A DNA stretch of 64,000 bases from NCBI GenBank assembly GCA_002434305.1, contig DJJU01000006.1, positions 434,001 to 498,000 of the forward strand, written 5' to 3'. The DNA comes from Alicycliphilus sp. UBA6560. Its GTDB lineage: Bacteria; Pseudomonadota; Gammaproteobacteria; Burkholderiales; Burkholderiaceae_C. The notes below the pieces were generated by a model that saw only the letters and a program-made list of their open reading frames with translations, was not told the origin of the DNA and ran no database searches. Made by a program: the position numbers and the translations under genes. Shown in pieces: positions 1 through 8,703 of this stretch. The stretch's first letter is position 1; the number at the start of each line of letters is the position of its first letter.

Positions 1-1
1 T

Positions 2-1192
2 CCTTTTGCCACCAACAGTTTTCGGATCACCACGATCGAGCAGATCCAGACCCTGCGTGGAGCAGGTATCCAGTCCGTGCGCTACGTCCCTTCCAAGAGC
101 GTTGTGATGGAAGAAGACGCACGGCCGGATCAGGAATTGCCTGGGCTCGGGGGCAATGATGGGCTGGACAATGCCTTGCCAGTCGCACCGCAGCACGGCA
201 ATGCCGAGGTGATCGATCGGCATGCCGTCCCTCTGGACCGATGCTTTGCGCGGTATCACGAGGCCACACTGACCTATGACCGCCTAGCTGGCAGTGTGCT
301 AGCCCAGCCGATGCATGCACGCGAACAGGCCGAAGGGCTCGTTCAATCCTGCGTGCAGGAGTTGCTCGGACAGGAACCCTGCGCCATTCGCTTGCTGACG
401 TGCTGCGCCGACGACAGCATGGCAGCGCATGCCGTCAACGTCATGATTTTGTCGCTGCTGCTGGGACGTGTTCTTGGACAGGATACGCAGGACCTGCAAC
501 GTGTCGGCCTGGCTGCACTTCTGCACGACATCGGCAAGGTTGAGCTACCCCCGTATATTGCCCAGCCGGGAGCGCCGCTTGTGGCTTCCGACTTGCGGCG
601 GTATCAGGCTCATGTGGGTGAGTCGGTCGCCATGGGCCAGCGCATGGGCTTGCCGAGCGACGTGCTGATTGCCATCGCGCATCACCACGAATTTGCTGAT
701 GGCAGCGGCTATCCTTTGCGGCTGGTGGAAGATGACCTGAGCAATGAGGGCCAAATCCTGGCTCTGGTGAACAGCTACGACCGCCTGTGCAACCCACTGC
801 AGGGGCAACCCGCCCTGACGCCGCATGAGGCGGTTTCGCAGCTGTATGCCCAGCAGCGTGGTCGCTACAACAGTGCCATCCTGGGCGCCTTCATCCGCAT
901 GATGGGCGTGTATCCGCCGGGCTCCCTGGTGCAACTGGTGGATGGTCGCTACGCCCTGGTGGTGCGCGTGGATGCATTGCATCCGCTGCGGCCTCGGGTA
1001 CAGGTCTATGACGAAGAAAAGCCGGAGCTTGAACTGGACCTTGTGTTGCATCCGCAGTTGGGTATTCATCGCAGCCTGAGGCCATCCCAATTGCCGCCGC
1101 AGGCGCTGAGGGCGCTGGCTCCGCAGGAGCGCATGTGCTACTACTTCGAGCCTGCGAGGAATACTTCAGACCCAACGAAGGGGCAAGAGTGA
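2..1192 (+). CDS. HD-GYP domain c-di-GMP phosphodiesterase (5'-truncated by window)
   Basis: The reading frame is open from the first bases of the window, so the true start lies upstream. The residues before the first internal GTG (77) read PFATNSFRITTIEQIQTLR, which fits the N-terminal DUF3391-like region common in this family. The HD-GYP domain follows, with HAVNV, the metal-binding HDIGK motif and HHEFADGSGYP, so the catalytic HD and GYP motifs are both intact. The expected reaction is hydrolysis of cyclic di-GMP to GMP in the cytoplasm. The gene overlaps the next one by four bases (GTGA), a GGDEF-EAL protein, so the two c-di-GMP enzymes are probably translationally coupled. Confidence 0.9.
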   Translation, partial: PFATNSFRITTIEQIQTLRGAGIQSVRYVPSKSVVMEEDARPDQELPGLGGNDGLDNALPVAPQHGNAEVIDRHAVPLDRCFARYHEATLTYDRLAGSVLAQPMHAREQAEGLVQSCVQELLGQEPCAIRLLTCCADDSMAAHAVNVMILSLLLGRVLGQDTQDLQRVGLAALLHDIGKVELPPYIAQPGAPLVASDLRRYQAHVGESVAMGQRMGLPSDVLIAIAHHHEFADGSGYPLRLVEDDLSNEGQILALVNSYDRLCNPLQGQPALTPHEAVSQLYAQQRGRYNSAILGAFIRMMGVYPPGSLVQLVDGRYALVVRVDALHPLRPRVQVYDEEKPELELDLVLHPQLGIHRSLRPSQLPPQALRALAPQERMCYYFEPARNTSDPTKGQE

Positions 1193-3639
1193 GTGGCCTG
1201 AAGCTCCCGCCTGGAGCCTGGCAAGCCGTTGTGCAGGAGCTGCAGCAGGCAGTCTGGCTGGTGGATGGCCGTTCGCTGGAGATTCTGTTTGCCAATGTGG
1301 CTGCGGTGCAATTGACCGGGCGCAGCGCCGAAGAGATGGTCGGCAGGCCCGTGCTTGAATTGGTCTCCTCGCCTGAGGACGAAATTTTCTGGAGCCGTCC
1401 ATTACCCGAAATATCAATGGGCATCTGCTCGTGCACCGAGGTATGGAGTGCTCGCCGCAAGCGCTCCGTTGAGGTGGAGCGCCGAGTGCAGGCGGTGTAT
1501 GCCGCTGCTGAGGGGGATGAGGGATGCGAGCATCCGCTGCTCCTGCTGTCCATGCAAGACCGTAGCGAGCAGGAAAGCTCGCGTCAGGAATACGAAGTGT
1601 TGCTGGGCGAATTGCGCGCTACGCTGGATTCGGCTGCGGACGGCCTGCTGGTATGTGACCTGCAAGGCGCCATCAGGGCGTTCAACCAGCGCTTCGCGCA
1701 GCTGTGGAGCTTGCCCGCGCCTATGCTTGCACGCCGGGACGACGCGGCGGTGTTTGCCCATATGCGCCAGCAGCTGGCCGACCCGGCGGCTTGCGATGAA
1801 CAACTCGTCGCCCGTACGGACGGGCCCATGCAAGAGGCCGTCGACATCCTGCGCCTGGGTAATGGAGTCATTCTGGAGCAGCGCTCAGTACCGCAGCTGG
1901 CGCACGGGCGGCTCGCCGGGCGTGTCTATTCCTTCCGGGATATTTCCCGGCAAGCCGAGGTGCAGGCCAGCCTGCGTCTGGCCGCGCAGGTTTTCGAATC
2001 AAGCCTGGACGCCATCTTCATCGCCGACGAGCACCATCTCATCCTCCGCGTGAATCCGGGTTGCGAACAGCTGCTGGGTGCTCCGCGCTCGCCCCTGCCC
2101 GGCAGTGCGGTTACGGCGCTGTTGGACGCAGGCATGGATGAGGAAGCCTTCCTCGCGCAAGTGGCCCAGCGCTGGCGACGGGAAGGTTTCTGGGAGGGCG
2201 AGGTGATACTGCGCAAAACCGTCGGCGCCAGCGGCCCCCCGATACACCTGTCCTGGGTCGTGTTGCGTGACGAGGGTGGGACGGTGGTCCAGAGCATAGG
2301 CTTCATGCGTGACCTGACGCAGCAGCGCGCGGCGCAAAGGCGCATTGAGGAACTGGCTTTCACCGACGCGCTGACAGGCCTGCCCAACCGTCTGCGGTTG
2401 CACGAGCGGGTGCAGGAAGCCATCGATGCGGCGCAAGGTTCGGATGCCCAGTTTGCGCTGCTCTTTCTCGACCTGGACCGCTTCAAGATCGTCAACGATT
2501 CGTTGGGCCACCCGTTCGGAGATCGCGTACTCAAGCTGGTGGCCCAGCGGCTGCTGCGTTGCCTGCGGCAATCCGACATGCTGTGCCGGCTGGGTGGAGA
2601 CGAATTCGTGGTCCACCTGGCCAATTCGGATGCTCAGATGGCTGAGAGTGTGGCACGCCGCGTCCTCGAGGAAATGCTGCAGCCTTTCCAACTCGATGAG
2701 ATGAGCTTTTCCATCCAGGGGAGCATCGGCATTGCCATGCATCCGCAGGACGGACGCAGTCTGGACGATCTCATCAAGCATGCCGACACGGCGATGTACC
2801 GCACCAAGGAGCGCGGGCGAGGCAGCTATGGGTTCTATCAGCCCCAGATGAATTCCAACCTGCTGGCGCGCATGAAGATGGAGCACGCCATGCGCCAGGC
2901 CCTGGGGCAAGGCCACATGGCCGTGCACTACCAGCCGCAAGTCGACATGGCCAGCGGGCGCATCGTGGGTGCCGAGGCACTGCTGCGCTGGAACGACCCG
3001 CAACTGGGCGTGGTGTCGCCCGCCGCATTCATACCGCTGGCCGAGGAGTCCGGTTATATCGTCACCCTGGGCGCCTGGGTGATGGAGCAGGCTGCCCGCG
3101 AGGCCGCGTATTGGCAGGACAGTGAAACGCCGCTGGTGATCTCGGTCAACGTGTCAGCACTTGAGTTTCGCCAGCCGGGCTTCCTGCATCGCGTTGCCAG
3201 GCTGATCGAGCATCATGGCCTGCGGCCCCGCCAGCTGGAGCTGGAATTGACGGAAAGCGTGCTGCTGCAGGATGCGCAGGACAAGGAGGAGATGCTGGCC
3301 GCATTGGCCCGTATGGGCATCAGCCTGTCTATCGATGACTTCGGTACGGGCTACTCCAGCCTTGCCTACCTGAAGAACCTGCCCATACACCGATTGAAGG
3401 TGGACAAGTCCTTCGTCGATGGCCTTCCGGGCGAGGACGGCGAGCGTGCGATCGTCCAGGCCATCATCAAGATGGGTCAGGCGCTGGGCCTGGAAGTGGT
3501 AGCGGAAGGTGTCGAGGACAAGGTGCAGCGCGAGGCACTGAGCGCCATGGGCTGCATGTTCTATCAGGGGTACCTGTGCTCACCCGCCTTGCCAAAGCAG
3601 CAGTTGCGTGACCTGATGCTGCAGGACCGTTTGCACTAA
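1189..3639 (+). CDS. PAS-GGDEF-EAL c-di-GMP turnover protein
   Basis: This is a protein of about 816 residues. PAS-like sensory segments fill the first 400 residues (for example SLEILFANVAAVQLTGRSAEE and ESSLDAIFIADEHH). The GGDEF domain has an intact GGDEF motif and an RQSD I-site five residues before it, so product inhibition is likely. The EAL domain has EALLRW, ELTESVLL, DDFGTGYSSL and VVAEGVE, all expected for an active phosphodiesterase. There are no obvious membrane segments, so it is probably cytosolic. I chose the GTG at 1189 because it overlaps the upstream TGA and has AAGGGG just before it; an earlier GTG at 1135 in the same frame is possible. It may synthesise or degrade c-di-GMP. 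Confidence 0.9.
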   Translation: MSGLKLPPGAWQAVVQELQQAVWLVDGRSLEILFANVAAVQLTGRSAEEMVGRPVLELVSSPEDEIFWSRPLPEISMGICSCTEVWSARRKRSVEVERRVQAVYAAAEGDEGCEHPLLLLSMQDRSEQESSRQEYEVLLGELRATLDSAADGLLVCDLQGAIRAFNQRFAQLWSLPAPMLARRDDAAVFAHMRQQLADPAACDEQLVARTDGPMQEAVDILRLGNGVILEQRSVPQLAHGRLAGRVYSFRDISRQAEVQASLRLAAQVFESSLDAIFIADEHHLILRVNPGCEQLLGAPRSPLPGSAVTALLDAGMDEEAFLAQVAQRWRREGFWEGEVILRKTVGASGPPIHLSWVVLRDEGGTVVQSIGFMRDLTQQRAAQRRIEELAFTDALTGLPNRLRLHERVQEAIDAAQGSDAQFALLFLDLDRFKIVNDSLGHPFGDRVLKLVAQRLLRCLRQSDMLCRLGGDEFVVHLANSDAQMAESVARRVLEEMLQPFQLDEMSFSIQGSIGIAMHPQDGRSLDDLIKHADTAMYRTKERGRGSYGFYQPQMNSNLLARMKMEHAMRQALGQGHMAVHYQPQVDMASGRIVGAEALLRWNDPQLGVVSPAAFIPLAEESGYIVTLGAWVMEQAAREAAYWQDSETPLVISVNVSALEFRQPGFLHRVARLIEHHGLRPRQLELELTESVLLQDAQDKEEMLAALARMGISLSIDDFGTGYSSLAYLKNLPIHRLKVDKSFVDGLPGEDGERAIVQAIIKMGQALGLEVVAEGVEDKVQREALSAMGCMFYQGYLCSPALPKQQLRDLMLQDRLH

Positions 3640-3659
3640 GGCCGGGTAGCTAAGAAAAA

Positions 3660-3834
3660 GGTGTCTGCGAATGCCACCGGACCGGCATCCTGAACCGGGG
3701 GTTCAGGGGGGCGAGGGCAGCCAGGCATTGGGTTCATCTGACGCGAGATGATCACGCTTGCCAGGCAATGTACCAAGCCCGTGCTCAGTGAGCATTGGTT
3801 CAAGGAAATATAAAGCCCGGCAGCACCGCAGACG
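3660..3834 (-). ncRNA. ssrS: 6S RNA (RNA polymerase sigma70 regulator)
   Basis: Read on the minus strand, the 5' segment GTCTGCG (3827-3833) pairs with CGCAGAC (3663-3669), closing a long rod. Inside are the conserved single-stranded and hairpin pieces TTCCTTGAACC on the 5' side and CCTGAACC...GGTTCAGG on the 3' side. A T-rich tail follows the 3' arm. The position directly downstream of zapA is the usual proteobacterial location. 6S RNA mimics an open promoter, binds the sigma70 holoenzyme and represses it in stationary phase. Length is about 175 nt. The ends are estimated from the closing stem and promoter. Confidence 0.85.
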
Positions 3835-3839
3835 CTTTC

Positions 3840-3845
3840 ATTGTA
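3840..3845 (-). promoter_or_regulatory. -10 box of 6S RNA promoter
   Basis: The minus strand carries TACAAT about six bases before the estimated 6S RNA start. No convincing -35 hexamer is seen 17 bases further upstream, where the DNA is very GC-rich. Confidence 0.55.
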
Positions 3846-3884
3846 CCGGCCACGTGGCGGGCCGGGCCGGTTGCTCGCAAATCC

Positions 3885-4226
3885 TTACGACACTCGCCCG
3901 TCGTCACCCAGAGCTTCGTCCAGGCGCAGCAGCAGCTGGGACAGGCGCTCCTCGCCTGCAGATTCCTGCGGTGCGCTGGCGAGTACCTCGGCGGGCTGAG
4001 CGTGCGCTGCCTGGGCGGCAGCGGCCTCGCGGTCGGCGACCTCGAAGGCGAGATTCAGCGCAGCCAGCACGGCGATGCGGTCACGGGCACGCACCTTGCC
4101 AGTGTCGCGGATCTGGGTCATGGCCGTATCCACGCGCTCCACGGCGTCCAGCAGGCGCGCCTCCTGGCCTTCGGGGCAGGCCAGCAGGTAGCTTTGCTGC
4201 AGGATCTGGACCTCGATCTGCTTCAT
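3885..4226 (-). CDS. zapA: Cell division protein ZapA
   Basis: The product is 113 residues and begins MKQIEVQILQQSYLLACPEG, the typical ZapA N-terminus (a DUF710 fold giving an antiparallel dimer), followed by a helical segment rich in Ala, Glu and Gln. ZapA bundles FtsZ protofilaments at the division ring. The start codon overlaps the upstream zapB-like gene by four bases (ATGA), and 6S RNA lies immediately downstream, as in many proteobacteria. The C-terminus is a little longer than in E. coli ZapA (109 residues). A longer open frame exists upstream but would overlap the neighbour completely. Confidence 0.9.
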   Translation of the reverse strand: MKQIEVQILQQSYLLACPEGQEARLLDAVERVDTAMTQIRDTGKVRARDRIAVLAALNLAFEVADREAAAAQAAHAQPAEVLASAPQESAGEERLSQLLLRLDEALGDDGRVS

Positions 4227-4462
4227 GGGGTGTCGTCCTTGGGTTGCGAATTCGAAGGCAGGCGGTCCAGCAGCGACTCGACCCGTGAGCGGGCGGCCTG
4301 CAGGCGGGACTTGAGCGAGTCGCGCTCCTGCGTGAGCGCCATGACCTGCTGGGCCAGCAGCGCGTTGGTGCGCCTGAGCTGCTCGTGCTGCTGCAGGAGC
4401 CGTTCCACGCGCTCGGCGACCTGGTCGATGGTGGAGGGGACGGAGGGCGAAGGCGCTGACAT
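4223..4462 (-). CDS. ZapB-like small coiled-coil protein (TIGR02449 type)
   Basis: This 79-residue protein is almost entirely a predicted coiled coil: heptad-like Leu, Ala and Val positions run through RVERLLQQHEQLRRTNALLAQ and the following 30 residues. Small coiled-coil proteins of this kind precede zapA in beta- and gammaproteobacteria and are thought to be division-associated by context. The family name is my recognition from size, composition and synteny. It overlaps zapA by four bases and should be co-translated with it. Confidence 0.75.
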   Translation of the reverse strand: MSAPSPSVPSTIDQVAERVERLLQQHEQLRRTNALLAQQVMALTQERDSLKSRLQAARSRVESLLDRLPSNSQPKDDTP

Positions 4463-4504
4463 AGGCCTGGGATTGTAGGGACCAGGCTGCGTCCCGGCAT
4501 AAAA

Positions 4505-4727
4505 TCGTGCCGTTGGTGCTCGCTGCGTGGTTCACATGCGGCAGTTCAACGGGAAGCAGGGAGGAGCCTCCGCCATGGAGTGCATCCGAGCCTGCGCTGC
4601 CCCCGCAACGGTCAGCGAACCAGCCGCCTTGGCGGCTGCCCTTTCACACACGAAGCCACTGGATGCCTTGAACAAGCGTCTGGGAAGGCGTTGGAAGGTG
4701 TTTCGCCAGCCCGGATACCGGCCAACA
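4505..4727 (+). promoter_or_regulatory. Cobalamin (AdoCbl) riboswitch
   Basis: The 5' leader of btuB contains the B12-box AGCCCGGATACCGGCC (4708-4723) and the conserved GCCACTG (4655-4661), with several GC-rich paired segments before them. These elements in this order define the cobalamin riboswitch. It should repress the whole btuB-to-cobO operon when adenosylcobalamin is plentiful. The 5' boundary is approximate. Confidence 0.9.
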
Positions 4728-4734
4728 CGGAGGT

Positions 4735-4756
4735 TGCACACCCTTTGGGGTGCGCA
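4735..4756 (+). promoter_or_regulatory. Expression-platform hairpin of the cobalamin riboswitch
   Basis: TGCACACCC and GGGTGCGCA form a nine-pair stem with one A-C mismatch and a four-base loop just after the B12-box. Only a short T run follows, so this may act by switching structure and translation rather than as a classic terminator. The btuB start is about 60 bases further on. Confidence 0.45.
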
Positions 4757-4817
4757 GCTGTTTCACCCAACGCCGGCGGGGATGCTGGCACGGGTTGTTT
4801 GCTGATTCTTGTCTTCC

Positions 4818-6716
4818 ATGTCGATTTCCCTGTTCCGTGAAAGCGCGGCTGCATCGGGCTGCGTGCGCCTGCGTGCCAGTGCGCTCACCCTGGCCGTTCT
4901 CGCCGTCTGCTCCGCTCAGGCCCAGGACGGCGCCATCGTGGTGGCGCAAAACCTGCGCTCTCCCTCGCTGGACGATGTGGTGGTGACCGCCACCCGCACC
5001 GCCCAGCCGCTGACCGACATCGTGGCCGACGTCTCCATCGTGGATAGCGAAACCATCGCCCAGGCCGGCGCCACCGGCCTGGTGGACGTACTGGCGCGGC
5101 TGCCGGGCGTGGAGATCACGCGCAACGGCGGCGTGGGCAACTCGTCCAATGTGTTTCTGCGCGGCGCCGAGGGGCGCTTCACCGCCGTGTACATCGACGG
5201 CGTGCGCGTGGATTCGCAATCCACCGGTGGAGCCGTGTGGGAGCAGATCCCGCTGTCGCAGATCGACCGCATCGAGGTGCTGCGCGGCCCGGCTGCCGCC
5301 GTCTACGGCTCGGACGCCATGGGTGGCGTGATCCAGCTGTTCACCAAGAAGGGCGAGGGCCCGGCGGCGCCCTACGTGGGTGTGGGCCTGGGCTCGCACC
5401 AGCTGCGCCGGATCGAGGCCGGGGTCAGCGGCGCTGCGGGCGAGGGCGGCGCCTTCGACTATGCGCTGGGCATCAGCCACGAGCGCAGCGACGGCTATGA
5501 CATCCGCGACAGCGCGGGCCATAACCCGGACCGTGATGGCTACCGCACCACGGCGGGCAACGCGCGCCTGGGCCTGAAGATCAACGCCGCGCACCGGATC
5601 GACGCCACGCTGCTGGCCAACGAGATGAAGTCCGGCTACGACGGCTCCAAGTACACCCCGGCCGACCCCGAGGACGACCAGAACGACAACCGCATGCACG
5701 CCGCCGGCCTCACCTGGTCGGCGCAGTGGTCGCAGGCCTTCAGCTCGCGCGTCTCGCTCACCGACTCGGTCAGCCGCTACGAGACTACGCCGTCGCACTA
5801 CCTGACGCGCACGCACCTGCGCGGCTACCTGTGGCACAACGAGTACCGCCTGGGCGCGCACCTGTTCACCGCCGCGCTGGAGCGGCGCGAAGATCAGTTG
5901 ACCAACGACCCCATTGACCGCGACCGCTCCCAGGACGCGCTGGCGCTGGGCTATGGCTTTCACGCGGGCAACCACACGCTGCAGCTGAACCTGCGCCATG
6001 ACTCCGACAGCGAGTTCGGCAGCAAGAACACCGGCAGCGTGGCCTACGGCTATGCCATCACGCCCACGCTGCGCGCCACGGCCTCGGCCGGCACGGCCTT
6101 CCGGGCGCCCACGCTGTACCAGCGCTTCAGCCAGTATGGCGACGCCAGCCTGAAGCCGGAGACCGGCCGCAACATCGAGGTCGGCCTGCGCTACGCCAGC
6201 GGCGCCAGCCATGCGGGCGTGGTGGCCTATCGCAACCGGGTGAGCAACCTGATCATCTTCGACGGCACCGCCACCGCCTGTGGCCAGGACTTCGGCTGCT
6301 ACAACAGCGTGGGCCGGGCCGAATACAAGGGTGTCACCCTCTCCGCCGGCCACCGCGTCGGCGGCGTGACGCTGCACGGCTCCATCGACCTGCAAAGCCC
6401 CAAGGACCTGGCGACGGGCAGGCAGCTGCAGCGCCGCGCCAAGCGCTACGCCACCTTCGGCGCCGACACGCAACTGGCCGGCTGGACGCTGGGCGCCGAG
6501 GTGCAGGCCTCCGGCCGCCGCTTCGATAACGCGGCCAACACCCAGGTGCTGGGCGGCTACACCCTCGTCAACCTGTACGCCAGCACCCGCGTGGCGCGCG
6601 ACTTCACGCTGCTGGCCCGCGTGGACAACCTGGGAGACAAGGACTACCAGCTGGCGCGCACCTATGTCACACCCGGGCGCAGCCTGTACGTGGGCTTGAA
6701 GTGGGCCCCGCATTGA
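4818..6716 (+). CDS. btuB: TonB-dependent vitamin B12 receptor BtuB
   Basis: This is an outer-membrane receptor of about 632 residues. A signal peptide ends near AQAQD, followed by a TonB box in LDDVVVTATRT, a plug domain (LVDVLARLPGVEITR, then SQIDRIEVLRGPAAAVYGSDAMGGVI) and a beta-barrel ending in RSLYVGLKWAPH. It takes up cobalamin or other corrinoids using TonB energy. The cobalamin riboswitch upstream and the cobalamin genes downstream support the substrate. I chose ATG 4818; a TTG three codons earlier (4809) is possible. The C-terminal residue is His rather than the usual aromatic. Confidence 0.92.
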   Translation: MSISLFRESAAASGCVRLRASALTLAVLAVCSAQAQDGAIVVAQNLRSPSLDDVVVTATRTAQPLTDIVADVSIVDSETIAQAGATGLVDVLARLPGVEITRNGGVGNSSNVFLRGAEGRFTAVYIDGVRVDSQSTGGAVWEQIPLSQIDRIEVLRGPAAAVYGSDAMGGVIQLFTKKGEGPAAPYVGVGLGSHQLRRIEAGVSGAAGEGGAFDYALGISHERSDGYDIRDSAGHNPDRDGYRTTAGNARLGLKINAAHRIDATLLANEMKSGYDGSKYTPADPEDDQNDNRMHAAGLTWSAQWSQAFSSRVSLTDSVSRYETTPSHYLTRTHLRGYLWHNEYRLGAHLFTAALERREDQLTNDPIDRDRSQDALALGYGFHAGNHTLQLNLRHDSDSEFGSKNTGSVAYGYAITPTLRATASAGTAFRAPTLYQRFSQYGDASLKPETGRNIEVGLRYASGASHAGVVAYRNRVSNLIIFDGTATACGQDFGCYNSVGRAEYKGVTLSAGHRVGGVTLHGSIDLQSPKDLATGRQLQRRAKRYATFGADTQLAGWTLGAEVQASGRRFDNAANTQVLGGYTLVNLYASTRVARDFTLLARVDNLGDKDYQLARTYVTPGRSLYVGLKWAPH

Positions 6717-6727
6717 GACAGAAGGCC

Positions 6728-8092
6728 ATGGCCCGCTGCCCCGCGTTGATCATCGCCGCGCCCGCTTCGGGCCAGGGCAAGACCACGGTGGCCGCCGCGC
6801 TGGCTCGCCTGCATGCGCGCCAGGGGCGGCGCGTGCGCGTCTTCAAGTGCGGACCGGACCATCTGGACCCGCACTGGCACGAACTGGCCAGCGGCGCGCT
6901 CGTGCACCCGCTGGACCTGTGGATGACGGGCGAGGACGACTGCCGCCGGCGCCTGCATGCCGCCGCGCAGCAGGCCGATCTGCTGATCATCGAAGGAGTG
7001 ATGGGCCTGTTCGACGGCGAGCACAGCGTGGCGGAGCTGGCGCGGCGCTGTGGCATCCCGGTGCTGGCGGTGATCGACGCCAGCGCCATGGGCGGCACGT
7101 TCGGCGCGCTGGTGCACGGCCTGCGCAGCTACTGGCCTGATCTGCCCTGGGCCGGCGCCCTGGCCAACCGCGTGGCGGGTGAAGGCCATGCGCGCATGCT
7201 GCAGGAGGGCTTGAGCGACGCGACCGATTGGCTGGGAGCGCTGCCGGGCATCGGCAGTGGTGGCTCGGGCAGGGGTAAGCCTGGTGGGCTCCTGCCCGAG
7301 CGGCACCTGGGCCTGGTGGCGGCCCAGGAGCTACCCGACGCCCTGGCCCGGCTGGACGCGGCGGCCGACGCACTGGCCGCCACCCCGCTGGGCCGCATCG
7401 GCCCGCACGAGCTGCAGCGCTGGGCCGTGGACTTCGCCGCCGTGCCCGAAGCCGAGACCCCGGCGCCCACGCTGGCCGGGCGCACCGTGGCGGTGGCGCG
7501 CGACGAGGCCTTCTGTCTGGTTTATGCCGCCAACCTGGACACGCTGCGCGCCCTGGGTGCGCAGGTGGCGCTGTTCTCGCCGCTGCGCGGCGAACCGCTG
7601 CCCGACTGCGACGCGCTGTGGCTGCCCGGCGGCTATCCCGAACTGCACGCCTCCGCCCTGGCCGAGCGGCATGCGCTGCGCGCGCAGCTGCAGGCGCATG
7701 TGGACGCGGGCCGGCCAGTGTGGGCCGAAGGCGGGGGCCTGCTGGCGCTGCTGCAGTCCATCGCCATGCCGGACGGCAGCGAGCTGCCGCTGTGGGGCCT
7801 GCTGCCGGGCCGCGCCGCCTTGCAGCAACGCCTGGCGGCCATAGGCCCGCGCGAGCTGCGCCTGGACGGCTGCGAGCCGCTGCGCGGCCACAGTTTTCAT
7901 TACGCCGTCGTGCAGGACGGCGCCATGCCGGTGCTCGCCCAGGCCACACGGCCCGGGGCCGGCACGGCGGCGCTGCAGGGGGCCGAGGCTGTGTACCGCT
8001 GCGGCAGCATCCGCGCCAGCTTCTTCCAGGCATGGTTCGCCTCCAGCCACCAGGCTGTGGCGCGGCTGCTGGGCGACGGACCGCAGGCCTAG
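6728..8092 (+). CDS. cbiA: Cobyrinate a,c-diamide synthase, glutaminase site altered
   Basis: The 454-residue protein has the CbiA/CobB layout: an N-terminal ATP-binding domain with P-loop AAPASGQGKTT and the EGVMGLFDG motif, and a C-terminal class-I-type amidotransferase domain with LWLPGGYPELH and GHSFHYA. The enzyme amidates carboxylates a and c of cobyrinic acid using ATP and glutamine-derived ammonia. The oxyanion/nucleophile strand normally written AECGG reads AEGGG here, so the catalytic Cys is replaced by Gly. The C-terminal strand reads ASFFQAWFASS where a His is expected. The glutaminase half is therefore probably inactive. ATG 6728 was chosen over an earlier in-frame start at 6701 that overlaps btuB. 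The name cobB is equally used. Confidence 0.85.
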   Translation: MARCPALIIAAPASGQGKTTVAAALARLHARQGRRVRVFKCGPDHLDPHWHELASGALVHPLDLWMTGEDDCRRRLHAAAQQADLLIIEGVMGLFDGEHSVAELARRCGIPVLAVIDASAMGGTFGALVHGLRSYWPDLPWAGALANRVAGEGHARMLQEGLSDATDWLGALPGIGSGGSGRGKPGGLLPERHLGLVAAQELPDALARLDAAADALAATPLGRIGPHELQRWAVDFAAVPEAETPAPTLAGRTVAVARDEAFCLVYAANLDTLRALGAQVALFSPLRGEPLPDCDALWLPGGYPELHASALAERHALRAQLQAHVDAGRPVWAEGGGLLALLQSIAMPDGSELPLWGLLPGRAALQQRLAAIGPRELRLDGCEPLRGHSFHYAVVQDGAMPVLAQATRPGAGTAALQGAEAVYRCGSIRASFFQAWFASSHQAVARLLGDGPQA

Positions 8093-8112
8093 ACGAAAGG
8101 ACGGACAAGAGC

Positions 8113-8703
8113 ATGGACATCGCGCGCAGCGAACTCATCCTGGGCGGCCAAAAGAGCGGCAAGTCGCGCCGCGCCGAGCAGCTGGCCCGCGCCTGGCTTG
8201 GGCGCTCGCCCGGGCACGCCGCGCTGCTGATCGCCACCGCCCAGGCCCACGACGAGGAGATGCGCGCGCGCATCGTGCGCCACCAGCGCGAGCGCGCCGA
8301 ACGCGTGCCCGGCCTGGCGCTGCTGGAGGAGCCACGCGACCTGGCCGCCGCCCTGGCGCAACGCGGAGCGCCCGGCACCCTAGTGGTGGTGGACTGCCTG
8401 ACCCTGTGGCTGACCCACTGGCTGATGCCGGTGGCGCCGCAGGAATATGAGCCAAATCGGCCTCCAGCCCTTGCCTGGCAAGCGCAGGCAGCTCACTTTT
8501 TTGAAGCGCTGGCGCAATGCCCCGGCCCGGTGGTGCTGGTGGGCAACGAGATCGGCCTGGGCGTGATCCCGCTGGGGCGGGAGGTGCGCGCCTTCGTCGA
8601 CGCGCTGGGCGTGGTGAATCAGCAGGCGGCCGCCGCCTGCCGGCGCGTGACGCTGATGGCGGCCGGCCTCCCGCTCACCCTGAAAGACGAGGCACTCCTA
8701 TGA
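8113..8703 (+). CDS. cobU: Adenosylcobinamide kinase / adenosylcobinamide-phosphate guanylyltransferase
   Basis: This is a 196-residue CobU/CobP protein. It has the P-loop LILGGQKSGKSRRAE, the VDCLTLWLTHWL segment and VLVGNEIGLGVIPLGREVRAF, which are the family's nucleotide and cobinamide-binding motifs. It phosphorylates adenosylcobinamide and then transfers GMP to give adenosylcobinamide-GDP during nucleotide-loop assembly. Residues around EYEPNRPPALAWQAQAA (codons covering about 8447-8500) are encoded by a copy of the palindromic repeat that is otherwise intergenic; it sits in the variable loop after the VDCLTLWL strand. The stop overlaps btuF by the ATGA pattern. Confidence 0.9.
   Translation: MDIARSELILGGQKSGKSRRAEQLARAWLGRSPGHAALLIATAQAHDEEMRARIVRHQRERAERVPGLALLEEPRDLAAALAQRGAPGTLVVVDCLTLWLTHWLMPVAPQEYEPNRPPALAWQAQAAHFFEALAQCPGPVVLVGNEIGLGVIPLGREVRAFVDALGVVNQQAAAACRRVTLMAAGLPLTLKDEALL
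8453..8493 (-). repeat. Palindromic repeat copy inside cobU
   Basis: On the plus strand this reads AAATCGGCCTCCAGCCC, a central CTTGCCTGGCAAGCG and GGCAGCT, the reverse of the intergenic repeat consensus. It is in frame and without a stop, giving NRPPALAWQAQAA. The same peptide pattern occurs in gluQ. Confidence 0.8.

Noticed and set aside
4644..6713. 689-residue minus-strand frame opposite btuB
   Set aside because: Antisense shadow of a high-GC gene; composition is His/Ala/Val/Gln-rich without any domain.
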